A program made the translations under genes and the position numbers. Source: Pelagicoccus sp. SDUM812003 (lineage in GTDB: Bacteria > Verrucomicrobiota > Verrucomicrobiia > Opitutales > Opitutaceae). Taken from it: a DNA stretch of 64,000 nt. The notes beneath the pieces were generated by a model. It was not told where the DNA came from and did no database searches. It saw only the letters and a program-made list of their open reading frames with translations. The DNA lies in contig NZ_JARXHY010000005.1 of the NCBI RefSeq assembly GCF_031127815.1, positions 124,001-188,000 of the forward strand, written 5' to 3'. The number at the start of each line of letters is the position of its first letter. Positions within the stretch are counted from its first letter, which is position 1. Shown here piece by piece: positions 44,156 to 51,839 of this stretch.

Positions 44156-44857
44156 CTACTTTCCGCAAAGATAGGACACGATCACTCCCTCGGAACGCTC
44201 CCTTTCCTTGATTTCGAATCCGGCCCTCTGGAGCAATCCCTCCAGGACCCAGTCGTATGTGGAAAACTCCTCGCGAAAATGCTGCAGCGCATCTTCGCGT
44301 AAAAACGAGCCCCCACGACGCTCCTGATTGCGAACGAACGCATTCACGTCTTCCTCTGCGCCTTCGCTGCTCAACGCCACGTCCTTCAAGAAAAAAGCGC
44401 CACCGGGCGCTAGGCTCGAATGGATGCGCGACAGCGCCACGCCCTTCCAAAAGTCTGGCAAGTGGTGCAGTGAAAAACTGGATACAGCCGCTCGGGCCGT
44501 CTCGTCTCCCAGATCGAAATCCAGATATCCAGCGCGTTGGAAGACCACCTGTGCGTCCACGCCCGAACGGATGGCACGTTCGCGAGCTCGGCTGAGCATG
44601 GCTTCGGAAACATCGATCCCCCACCCGCGAATTCCTCGTTTCGCAGCGAAAACAGGCAAGGCTCCCGTTCCGGTTCCAAGGTCGACCAACAGGTCTCCAG
44701 GCTGCAGCGCCAGCTTGGCGCAAAGCTCCTCGTTCTCGCTGTCCACATCGCGAAAGTCGGCATGCGTCTCGTCGTAAACCGCCGCTTCCTCCGGATTTCC
44801 ATAGTCCTTACCAACCTGCCGATACTCGTCGTATCGCCATTCTGCATACGCATTCAT
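44156..44857 (-). CDS. Class I SAM-dependent methyltransferase
   Basis: 233 residues. The SAM-binding signature LLVDLGTGTGALPVFAAKRG lies at 57-76 (GTGTG at 61-65). It is followed by an acidic strand end GWGIDVSEAMLSRAR, SSFSLHHLPDFWKG and SLAPGGAFFLKDVALS, the standard order of motifs I-III. The substrate is unknown; the UbiE-like LHH and helix suggest a small molecule. A strong Shine-Dalgarno GGAGG precedes the ATG, unlike many genes here. It follows ilvB on the same strand by 68 bases, in the place where ilvN is often found, but is unrelated to it. Confidence 0.86.
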   Translation of the reverse strand: MNAYAEWRYDEYRQVGKDYGNPEEAAVYDETHADFRDVDSENEELCAKLALQPGDLLVDLGTGTGALPVFAAKRGIRGWGIDVSEAMLSRARERAIRSGVDAQVVFQRAGYLDFDLGDETARAAVSSFSLHHLPDFWKGVALSRIHSSLAPGGAFFLKDVALSSEGAEEDVNAFVRNQERRGGSFLREDALQHFREEFSTYDWVLEGLLQRAGFEIKERERSEGVIVSYLCGK

Positions 44858-44925
44858 TTCAATTCCTCCTTAGGCAAAATCGAGCACGCCTTCACCGAAG
44901 ACGTGCCCCATAGCGAGCTCTCCGT

Positions 44926-46614
44926 CTAAACGCCGACCGCTTCCTCGATGTGCTCGTGGATCATTTCCGAGTTCGCTCCGCCAGGCGGAACCATGGGAAA
45001 AACGCGATGAGCTACGTCGATGGGTACGTTGATCACGGCCGGTCCGCGCTCGGAAAGCGCTTTGCGCAAGAGTCCGTTGGGATCGTCGCACTGTCCGAGG
45101 TCGTATGCGGCGACACCGAATCCGCGGGCGATCATGGCGAAGTCCTGCGCTTTGCTGAAGTTGGACGCGAAGATGTTTTTTCCATAAAACAGCGTCTGCT
45201 GCTGGTGTACCAAGCCGAGGGAGTTGTTGTTGCACAAAACGATTTTGACGTTAACCCCTTCTTCCGCCGCAGTAGCCAGTTCCTGGATATTCATCATCAA
45301 GCTTCCGTCTCCGGAAAAGCAAACCACCGAGCTCTCCGGCTTCTCCAAGGCCGCTCCGATGGCGGCCGGAAGTCCGAACCCCATCGTCCCCAGGCCTCCG
45401 GAAGTCAACCAGCGACGCGGCGTCTCGAAGCGAAACGCCTGAGCGGCTCTCATCTGATGCTGTCCCACGTCGGTTGTAACGATCGTATCCGAGGAGCAGA
45501 TACTCTGCGTCGACCGAATGATACCGTAGGCCGAAGTGGCGCTATCCGCATCCGGCATCTGCAGCGGAAAATCGCGCTTCAGCTCGGCCACGCGTTCCAT
45601 CCAGGCTTGGCGTCGCCGCGCTTCCGTGATGGGAATCAACTGCTTCAAAGCCGACGCCAGATCCGCGACAATGCCCACGTGGGCCGTTTTGATCTTATGC
45701 AGTTCCGCCGCGTCGATGTCGATGTGCACGATCTTGGCGTTCGGACAGAATTGGGCCACTTTCCCTGTGGCCCGATCGTCAAAACGCGCTCCCAGGGCGA
45801 TCAGCAAATCGGACTCCTCCAGAGCCATATTGGTATACCGCGCCGCATGCATGCCGAGCATGCCGATCGATTGCTCATGACTCGCAGGGAACGCGCCCAG
45901 CCCCATCAGCGTAGTCGTAACCGGAGCATGGATACGCTCCGCGAGCTCTTTCAACTCCCGATGGGCTTCGCCGTGGATGGCGCCTCCTCCTGCGTAGACG
46001 ATGGGTCGCTCCGCTTGATTGATCATCTCCGCGGCGCGCTGCAGGTCCGAGAAGCGGAATTGGGGACCGGGCTCCTTCTCTCCGGTCGCTGGCCACTCGT
46101 CCACTGCGATGCGCTCCATCTGCACGTCCTTGGGCACATCGATGAGAATCGGACCGGGCCGACCGGATTGCGCGATGCGAAAAGCGGACGGAATGACGTG
46201 CAGCAGCTCCGCGGCCGACTTGACGAAATAGCTGTGCTTGGTGACCGGAACGCTCAATCCGTAGGCGTCGATCTCCTGGAAGGCATCGGTGCCGATCAGG
46301 GCCTGAGGCACCTGGCCGGAGATGCAAATGACCGGGATGGAGTCCAGCTTCGCGTCCGCCAAGGCGGTGATGGTATTGGTCACGCCAGGGCCGGAGGTGG
46401 CGAGGAAGACCGCTGGCCTACCGGTGGCGCGAGCCTGTCCTTGGGCGATGAAGCCGGCGCCTTGTTCATGGCGGGCCAGCACGTGGCGAATCTGCTCGCT
46501 GCGTGAGAGAGCGTCGTACATGGGGAGATTCGCGCCTCCCGGTATACCCGCCATGGTTTTAATCCCCTGTCTCTCGAGGAGTTTTATAATGATCTCTGCG
46601 CCTGTGTAGTTCAT
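44926..46614 (-). CDS. ilvB: Acetolactate synthase, large subunit
   Basis: 562 residues, TPP-dependent. It condenses two pyruvates, or pyruvate with 2-oxobutyrate, for valine, leucine and isoleucine synthesis. Seen: catalytic Glu 50 in LARHEQGAGF, LATSGPGVTN, QVPQALIGTDAFQEIDAYG, a central FAD/nucleotide domain, and the TPP motif GDGSLMMNIQELATAAEEGVNVKIVLCNNNS. It ends PPGGANSEMIHEH, typical of biosynthetic AHAS. No regulatory subunit gene (ilvN) is adjacent; a methyltransferase follows instead. The upstream 235 bases carry a Val-rich leader peptide and a strong hairpin, so expression is likely attenuated by valine/leucine supply. Start at 46614 has no clear Shine-Dalgarno. Confidence 0.95.
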   Translation of the reverse strand: MNYTGAEIIIKLLERQGIKTMAGIPGGANLPMYDALSRSEQIRHVLARHEQGAGFIAQGQARATGRPAVFLATSGPGVTNTITALADAKLDSIPVICISGQVPQALIGTDAFQEIDAYGLSVPVTKHSYFVKSAAELLHVIPSAFRIAQSGRPGPILIDVPKDVQMERIAVDEWPATGEKEPGPQFRFSDLQRAAEMINQAERPIVYAGGGAIHGEAHRELKELAERIHAPVTTTLMGLGAFPASHEQSIGMLGMHAARYTNMALEESDLLIALGARFDDRATGKVAQFCPNAKIVHIDIDAAELHKIKTAHVGIVADLASALKQLIPITEARRRQAWMERVAELKRDFPLQMPDADSATSAYGIIRSTQSICSSDTIVTTDVGQHQMRAAQAFRFETPRRWLTSGGLGTMGFGLPAAIGAALEKPESSVVCFSGDGSLMMNIQELATAAEEGVNVKIVLCNNNSLGLVHQQQTLFYGKNIFASNFSKAQDFAMIARGFGVAAYDLGQCDDPNGLLRKALSERGPAVINVPIDVAHRVFPMVPPGGANSEMIHEHIEEAVGV

Positions 46615-46690
46615 TTTCGGATTCGGTTTATTTGATAAAGTGTTTCTGGTTATTCCCTTGCCAGCGCCACCAGCGACTCATCCGAAAACG

Positions 46691-46725
46691 AACAACCCCG
46701 CCGGTCATGCGCCGGCGGGGTTGTT
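46691..46725 (-). terminator. Attenuator hairpin before ilvB
   Basis: A perfect 14-pair stem, AACAACCCCGCCGG (46691-46704) with CCGGCGGGGTTGTT (46712-46725), and a seven-base loop. On the minus strand it is followed by CGTTTTC. It lies 23 bases after the leader-peptide stop and 77 bases before ilvB, the position of a transcription attenuator. It could also end the AGE-family gene transcript, but that gene stops 225 bases earlier. Confidence 0.8.
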
Positions 46726-46747
46726 TCGATTAGCTTAAACTGCTTGC

Positions 46748-46849
46748 TCAACCTCTCGCTGACGCGATCCATTCGACCACGACCACCACTACCACGTTGA
46801 GCACCACGAGGGACTTTGCGGAAACGGGACTGTGAGCGATTGGCGTCAT
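46748..46849 (-). CDS. ivbL: ilvB leader peptide (Val-rich, 33 residues)
   Basis: 34 codons, ATG at 46849-46847, TGA at 46750-46748. The middle reads SLVVLNVVVVVVVEWIASA: seven consecutive Val codons (GTG, GTA, GTC mixed) plus two more just before, with Leu and Ile. The N-terminal half (MTPIAHSPVSAK) is ordinary. This is the composition of the E. coli ilvBN leader IvbL, which also carries long Val runs and controls acetolactate synthase by attenuation. A 14-pair hairpin follows within 23 bases. The layout strongly suggests ribosome stalling at scarce Val-tRNA as the sensor. No obvious Shine-Dalgarno; a 16-base palindrome GTCGGA-CGTA-TCCGAC (46874-46889) lies just upstream and may be part of the promoter or operator. 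Confidence 0.85.
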   Translation of the reverse strand: MTPIAHSPVSAKSLVVLNVVVVVVVEWIASARG

Positions 46850-46949
46850 TTCAAGAAGTTATTCGATTAGTAAGTCGGACGTATCCGACGAAGCTTGAAC
46901 GGGAAAAAGGCAGAGTTTGCCCGTCGAAGTCAAGCCCGTTTCCGAAACG

Positions 46950-48314
46950 TCACCGATGGCGCGTCAGCGGGAAGGTCCCCCGCAGCATCTGGATACAGTT
47001 CAAATACGCCCGGGCGTCATGATAGTTGGCTTTCCAGATCTGGCTTTTCGGCCAGCTCCTAACCTCTGGATTGGAATCCGATCCTCGCTGGTACCAGCCT
47101 CCGTTTTCATGATCGATCAGGTAGCGGTCGATGTAGCGCCACTGCTTTTCGAAGGCTTGCCGGTACTGCTCCTCCTGCGGAAACAGCTGCGACATCATTA
47201 GAAAGGCGTTCAGGCCCTCGGCCGCGATCCACCACACCTTGTCCTCCATCACGACTTCGCAATCTCCACCTTCTTCGAAATAGTAGCCGCCCTCCCACAG
47301 GCCGCCCAGCGTCTCATCCCATCCAGTGGCCAATCCATGGTCGACAAGGGCCTTAGCCCGACCGAGCGTGACTGGATCAAGCTCACCGTAAAGAGCGTGA
47401 GCCGCCTCCAGCAAAAGAAACGCGCTCTCCACATCATGGCCCCACGAGACGTGATCCCAATACAGGTGGTTCAAAACGTATTCCCTTCCCATCTCCCGAA
47501 ACGAAACTGGCGTCCAGTCCCGAAAGTAGTAGAGTCGCAAGTATCCAGGATCCTGAAAGAAGCGATCCCTTACGATGCGAAGCATAGCCGCCGTGCGGCC
47601 CTTCAAATGCGGATCTGGCCAAACTCGATACAGTGCGGTGAATGCCTCCAAAATATGGATACTCGAGTTGTAGTCCTTCAAGCCAATGCGCCCTCTCAGG
47701 GATTCCAGGTCCTTCGCATTGACGTTTTCCGCCCAAGAGCCGTCCCGTTGAAGCTTGTCCACATAGCCGCCGTATTCGGAATCCCATGCCGCCCGATCCA
47801 GCCAAAGAAAGGCCTCCTTCGCTAGGTCCAGAGCGGACGCGTCGCCGCTCGCCTCGTAGTAGGTGGCAAGGGCGTAGATCGCGAAGGCGTTTCCGTAGGC
47901 GGTTTTGCCGGGGCTCTCCCTCAGCTCTCCCGAACGCGACAGGCGCTCGTGGAAGCCACCCTGTTTCGAATCCCATGCGACGAGCCTGAGAAACTCCAGC
48001 CCGTGCCGGGCGATCTCCAAATAGCGGGCGTCGCCGGTGTGCGAGGCAGCTCGCGAGCTGGTCCAGAGGTGGCGGGCCTGGCTCACCAGAAACTTGTCCT
48101 GCGGTCCCTTTCTCTCCCAGTCATGGGCGAAATCGCTGAAGTAGCCCCCCTTCTCCTCGTCCACCGCCCGCGGATACCATGCTTCGAGGATGTGACGCTG
48201 GAAGGATGCCTCCAACTCGTGCAAAATCCGCTCCTGCTCCGACCCGAAAGCTTTCGAAGAAAGAGCGAGGAAAAAGAGCGTCACAGCAACGAGGCCACTT
48301 CGGGAGATGCGCAT
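46950..48314 (-). CDS. Exported AGE-family epimerase / mannan-type hydrolase homologue
   Basis: 454 residues from the ATG at 48314, which gives a clean signal peptide (MRISRSGLVAVTLFFLALSSKAFG); a TTG at 48335 is possible. The rest is an (alpha/alpha)6 barrel of the N-acylglucosamine 2-epimerase family: GGYFSDFAHDW, RHLWTSSRAA, KTAYGNAFAIYALATYYEA, SIHILEAFTALYRVWPD, WGHDVESAFLLLEAA and DKVWWIAAEGLNAF, with the conserved His and Glu/Arg residues. Relatives include cellobiose 2-epimerase and aldose-ketose isomerases, normally cytoplasmic, so export is unusual and points to extracellular or periplasmic sugar processing. Substrate unknown. It starts three bases beyond an upstream terminator hairpin. 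Confidence 0.82.
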   Translation of the reverse strand: MRISRSGLVAVTLFFLALSSKAFGSEQERILHELEASFQRHILEAWYPRAVDEEKGGYFSDFAHDWERKGPQDKFLVSQARHLWTSSRAASHTGDARYLEIARHGLEFLRLVAWDSKQGGFHERLSRSGELRESPGKTAYGNAFAIYALATYYEASGDASALDLAKEAFLWLDRAAWDSEYGGYVDKLQRDGSWAENVNAKDLESLRGRIGLKDYNSSIHILEAFTALYRVWPDPHLKGRTAAMLRIVRDRFFQDPGYLRLYYFRDWTPVSFREMGREYVLNHLYWDHVSWGHDVESAFLLLEAAHALYGELDPVTLGRAKALVDHGLATGWDETLGGLWEGGYYFEEGGDCEVVMEDKVWWIAAEGLNAFLMMSQLFPQEEQYRQAFEKQWRYIDRYLIDHENGGWYQRGSDSNPEVRSWPKSQIWKANYHDARAYLNCIQMLRGTFPLTRHR

Positions 48315-48318
48315 AACG

Positions 48319-48347
48319 AAAAGGGCGAGCCTCAAAGGTGCTCGCCC
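48319..48347 (-). terminator. Terminator of the M29 aminopeptidase gene
   Basis: Eight-pair stem GGGCGAGC (48323-48330) / GCTCGCCC (48340-48347), nine-base loop, then TTTT on the minus strand. It ends four bases from the start codon of the AGE-family gene, so readthrough would be needed for joint expression. Confidence 0.75.
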
Positions 48348-48387
48348 TGATCAAAAGGGTCAAATCAACTGGAGAGATTCCGTCCGC

Positions 48388-49590
48388 TCAAAGGGTGAAC
48401 TGGCCGTCCCTGTAAATGACCTGCTGGCCGCCATCCCTAAGGTAGGCGGTGACCACGCGATTGCTGGTGGCGACGATGTCGGTATGCACCACGGAATTGT
48501 TGAAGCCCATCTCCATCCACTTGCTCTCGCTGACGCTGGAGGGGTCGCCCGTGTAGGAATCGCGATAAGCCGCTCCGACCGCGATGTGGGTGTTGCCATT
48601 TTGCCCGCCCACATTCTCATCGTAAAGCGTTTCGCCCATGAACTTGGTGATGCGCGAGAAGCGGCGGTCCGTGAGGGAGAACTCGCCGACCTTGTCCGCG
48701 TTTTCCACCGCGATCATTTCCCTTAGCAAATCTTCGCCTTTGCTGGCGGTGGCCTTAACGACGCAGCCGTCCTTGAACTCCAAATACGCATCCTTGATCA
48801 AGGCCCCATAGCGATAGAGTGGTTCCGTAAAGCGGATGCGGCCTTCCGTGCCTCTCCAATCAGGAGAAACGAATAGCTCGAAGCTAGGGATGTTTCGTCC
48901 CGATCCCCCCAGCCACTTGCGATTTTCCCCTAGCTTGATCCAAAGATCCGTATCCGCCGCTTCGATATGCAGCTTCTCGATCGGCATGGCGTCCAGCTTG
49001 TCCTTTATCTCGTAGAGGCGACCATAGAGCTCCTTCCACTTTTCCGCCGGCTTGTCTTCCTTGAGGTAGCAGGCCTCGATGATCTGCTCCCAGTACTCCT
49101 CCAAGGACATTCCCACTTCGTCAGCCATGGCCTGAGTTCCGTACATGGCCAAGGTCCAGGTGTATTTGCCTGCGTTCTCCTTTTCCCGGCGCCAGTCCAT
49201 GTAGGGCTTCAGGGCCTTCTGGCCAGCCATGATCTTCTTGCTGTCGATCCCATCGAGCTCCTTCTTGTCGGTCTCGGAGAGAATCGCCACCGTGTGGTCG
49301 ATCTGATCCACCAGCCCTTTCAGGTACTTTTCCGGGAAAAACGAGAGCTGGTCCTGGTTGGCCAATTCGTAGTGCTCCCGCATCATATTGTCCGGGGTGA
49401 AGAAGATGAGCGGATGGGCTCCCGCCTTGAGCACGGCGCGACGCAAGGAAATCAAAAACGGCTTCGCCACTTCCGACACCCGAAGCTGCACGACTTCGCC
49501 CGGCTTCACGCCTTCCCCTCCGTTGAGGGCGAAGTTGATCATAACATCCGCGTACTTCTCTAGGATTTCGTCCGATGGCTGATAACTCAT
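48388..49590 (-). CDS. M29-family aminopeptidase (AmpS/PepS-like)
   Basis: 400 residues from the ATG at 49590; an ATG nine bases earlier is equally possible. M29 enzymes are dimeric metallo-aminopeptidases releasing N-terminal residues in the cytoplasm. Seen: QPSDEILEKYADVMINFALN at the start, then conserved metal-site blocks: GSGRNIPSFELFVSPDWRGTEG, AVENADKVGEFSL, and the His-containing NTHIAVGAAYRDSYTGD followed by NNSVVHTDI near the end. Length is canonical (about 400-410). It is followed by a terminator. The upstream RidA-like gene is on the same strand 85 bases away. Confidence 0.9.
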   Translation of the reverse strand: MSYQPSDEILEKYADVMINFALNGGEGVKPGEVVQLRVSEVAKPFLISLRRAVLKAGAHPLIFFTPDNMMREHYELANQDQLSFFPEKYLKGLVDQIDHTVAILSETDKKELDGIDSKKIMAGQKALKPYMDWRREKENAGKYTWTLAMYGTQAMADEVGMSLEEYWEQIIEACYLKEDKPAEKWKELYGRLYEIKDKLDAMPIEKLHIEAADTDLWIKLGENRKWLGGSGRNIPSFELFVSPDWRGTEGRIRFTEPLYRYGALIKDAYLEFKDGCVVKATASKGEDLLREMIAVENADKVGEFSLTDRRFSRITKFMGETLYDENVGGQNGNTHIAVGAAYRDSYTGDPSSVSESKWMEMGFNNSVVHTDIVATSNRVVTAYLRDGGQQVIYRDGQFTL

Positions 49591-49674
49591 AGGCCGCATA
49601 TCAACTGCAAAGTCCGCCGTTTGGCAAGCGAAGCCTCCACCCAGAGCGCAAGCTTTTCTCCGCGTCAGGGCGAC

Positions 49675-50136
49675 CTACTCCTCTTCCTCCGGATTCGCCA
49701 CCGCCATCAGCTCGATGGACAGCAAGGCGCCCTCTTGCGGAAAGCCGGAAACCTGCACGCAGCTGAAAGCCGGCACCGCGTTTCCTCGGTAGTAGAGGCG
49801 CCTCAACTCCACGAGCTGCTCGTAGTCGGACATCGAGCCCAGGTAGACCCGCTCCTGCGCCACGTCGCGCATGCTCAGCCCATATTGGGCAAGGCAGGAC
49901 TGCAGCCGGATGTAGATGGTCTTCGCCTGCCTCTCGAAACTCTCGCCGGGGCTGGTCATTGCCGAAACGAATACCACGCCGCCCACCCGGACCGATTGCG
50001 GCAGGCCCGCGTCCTGCTCCACCTCCGACATGAAGTTGCTCTCGCGAAACGCCGCCGGCTCCTCGACCGTTTCCGCCTCCACCAAGCAACCCCCTGCGCA
50101 AATCGCGCAGACCGCAAAAAACGCTACTAACCTCAT
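49675..50136 (-). CDS. RidA/YjgF-family protein with lipoprotein signal
   Basis: 153 residues. RidA proteins deaminate reactive enamine/imine intermediates in the cytoplasm. Here the N-terminus MRLVAFFAVCAICAGGC is a lipoprotein-type signal with Cys 17 in an A-G-G-C lipobox, implying an envelope location. The body shows a RidA pattern: SVRVGGVVFVSAMTSPGESFERQAKTIYIRLQSCLAQYGLSMRDVAQERVYL and AFSCVQVSGFPQEGALLSIELMAV. The usual catalytic Arg (in the R-x-x-V-x-V-x-x-L block near the C-terminus) is not evident at FSCVQVSGF, so it may not be an active deaminase. It is divergent from the SAM adenosyltransferase gene with 92 bases between. Confidence 0.7.
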   Translation of the reverse strand: MRLVAFFAVCAICAGGCLVEAETVEEPAAFRESNFMSEVEQDAGLPQSVRVGGVVFVSAMTSPGESFERQAKTIYIRLQSCLAQYGLSMRDVAQERVYLGSMSDYEQLVELRRLYYRGNAVPAFSCVQVSGFPQEGALLSIELMAVANPEEEE

Positions 50137-50228
50137 CCTTTGACAAGAAACGCGCTCTCGCCCAAAAGCGAGTAATAGTCCAAACTATCCCGCCAAACTC
50201 TAGCAATTCCACCCTTCTCGCTCCTCCC

Positions 50229-51008
50229 ATGGCCACGCCTATTCCCTTGATCGCCATACTCACAGACTTCGGACAAAGCGACTGGTACGTCGCCTCGATG
50301 AAAGGCGTGATCTCGCGAATCGCCCCCAACGCCCGATTCGTCGACATCACCCACGACATCGAAGACGGAAACGTGCGCTCCGGGGCCTTTATCCTTTCCC
50401 AATGCTACGAAGACTTCCCGGAAGGCTCGATCTTTCTCTGCGTGGTGGACCCCGGTGTCGGCTCAAGTCGAAAGCCGATCATTCTCTACACGGGCGACTA
50501 CTATTTCGTGGCCCCCGACAATGGCTTGCTCGCCATGCTCAAACCGACGCTGAGCCGGGCCTTCGAGATCGATCCGCGCCGCTTCCCAGTCAAAGCCAAG
50601 AGCAGCTCCACCTTCCACGGTCGAGACATTTTCGCTCCCGCCGCGGCGTATCTGGCCTCCGGAAACCTCACGCCAAGCGACATCGCCCAGCCGCTGCCGG
50701 GCCTCAACTACGGAGGGTACGAGCGAGAGCCCGTAGCCACGCTTCCGACAAAAGGCGAGATCGTCTACTTCGACAAGTTCGGCAATGCAATCAGCGATCT
50801 CTACCTCAACGAGCTTTCGCCGCTTCCCGACGAGATCGTATTGAAAAACGGGATCAGCGTCCCGTTCCGGAAAACCTTCTCCGACGTGCCCCCAGGCGAA
50901 GCGGTGGCCTACCTTGGTTCCGGCTCGCGCCTGGAGATCGCCATCAACCAAGGCTGCGCCCGGATCACCCTCAACCTGGAGCGCGACTCAGACTTTATCG
51001 CTCGGTGA
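50229..51008 (+). CDS. SAM hydroxide adenosyltransferase (DUF62 family)
   Basis: 259 residues. The family hydrolyses S-adenosylmethionine to adenosine and methionine. Seen: IAILTDFGQSDWYVASMKGVISRIAP (Asp in TDFG), FVDITHDIEDGNVRSGAF, EDFPEGSIFLCVVDPGVGSSRKPI, FVAPDNGLLAM and STFHGRDIFAPAAAYLASG, all family signatures in order. The C-terminal domain ends LGSGSRLEIAINQGCARITLNLERD. Length is normal. Distant relatives include fluorinase and chlorinase, but the standard DUF62 motifs favour hydrolase. It converges on nrdG with 21 bases between stops. Confidence 0.93.
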   Translation: MATPIPLIAILTDFGQSDWYVASMKGVISRIAPNARFVDITHDIEDGNVRSGAFILSQCYEDFPEGSIFLCVVDPGVGSSRKPIILYTGDYYFVAPDNGLLAMLKPTLSRAFEIDPRRFPVKAKSSSTFHGRDIFAPAAAYLASGNLTPSDIAQPLPGLNYGGYEREPVATLPTKGEIVYFDKFGNAISDLYLNELSPLPDEIVLKNGISVPFRKTFSDVPPGEAVAYLGSGSRLEIAINQGCARITLNLERDSDFIAR

Positions 51009-51029
51009 GAAAAGCGCAGCCGCTCACGC

Positions 51030-51773
51030 TCAGACCGGCTGCAAGGCCTCGAACGCCCTGACTTCGTGTGCCGTGAAGTTGCGAAAACGCAGCTCGAAAC
51101 CAACCTCGCGGTTTAAATCCGATAGACGAAAACGTCGTTTCGCTGCGCCGTGGCTCCCGATGGTCTTCGGGGCGTTCTGGAAGTGCTGCAGATACAGGGT
51201 TCCCGTATAGCCCTGCGTATTCAAATAATCGAACATCCGGTCCACACATGCTTCGTCCACGATCTCCGGATGAACCGTCGTTCGCAGCTCGAACGACACA
51301 CCGCTGGACCGCAAGGCAGCGAAGCTTCGCTCCCAGAGTTCGGAGCAATCCCAACCCGTGACCCGCTCATAGTCATCAAGCGGGGCCTTGAAATCCAGGG
51401 CTACGTAGTCGATCCATCCTCGCTCCAAGAGCAGCTGCAAGCGCTCCGGCGAACCTCCGTTGGTATCGACCTTCACCTGGAAGCCGAGCTGCTTGATTTC
51501 CTCGATCATCGGCTCCACCGCGGAACTCAGGAGGCATTCGCCGCCAGAGAGCGTGACACCCTCGAGAAAGCGCCGCCTGTTTCTTAGAAAACGCAGCGTA
51601 TTCTCCCAATCCATACGTTCGCATTTGCCGAGAACGAAGTCCGGATTGTGACAATAGGGGCAGCGCATCTGGCATCCAGCGAACCAGAGGATGCAGGCCG
51701 ATCTGCCCGGAAAGTCCTGCAGGGTGAAAGGCGTCACCGACACCAGGGGAAGACGTTGTATCCAATTCTTCAT
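51030..51773 (-). CDS. nrdG: Anaerobic ribonucleoside-triphosphate reductase activating protein
   Basis: 247 residues from the ATG at 51773; the ATG-less extension to 51797 is not needed. It is a radical SAM enzyme that installs the glycyl radical on NrdD. Seen: DFPGRSACILWFAGCQMRCPYCHNPDF with the 4Fe-4S cysteines C34, C38, C41 (CxxxCxxC), GVTLSGGECLLS for SAM binding, and YVALDFKAPLDDYERVTG. This is the longer NrdG2-like form (TIGR02495 type) rather than the 150-residue NrdG. It follows nrdD after 66 bases on the same strand. Confidence 0.93.
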   Translation of the reverse strand: MKNWIQRLPLVSVTPFTLQDFPGRSACILWFAGCQMRCPYCHNPDFVLGKCERMDWENTLRFLRNRRRFLEGVTLSGGECLLSSAVEPMIEEIKQLGFQVKVDTNGGSPERLQLLLERGWIDYVALDFKAPLDDYERVTGWDCSELWERSFAALRSSGVSFELRTTVHPEIVDEACVDRMFDYLNTQGYTGTLYLQHFQNAPKTIGSHGAAKRRFRLSDLNREVGFELRFRNFTAHEVRAFEALQPV

Positions 51774-51839
51774 AGCGAAACGACCCCGGCCGCGCATTGC
51801 TGAGACACGCGACCGGGCTACTTTTTTTCTCGAAAACGA

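Noticed and set aside
44950-46506. Plus-strand open frame of 518 codons opposite ilvB
   Set aside because: Shadow frame created by GC-rich third positions.
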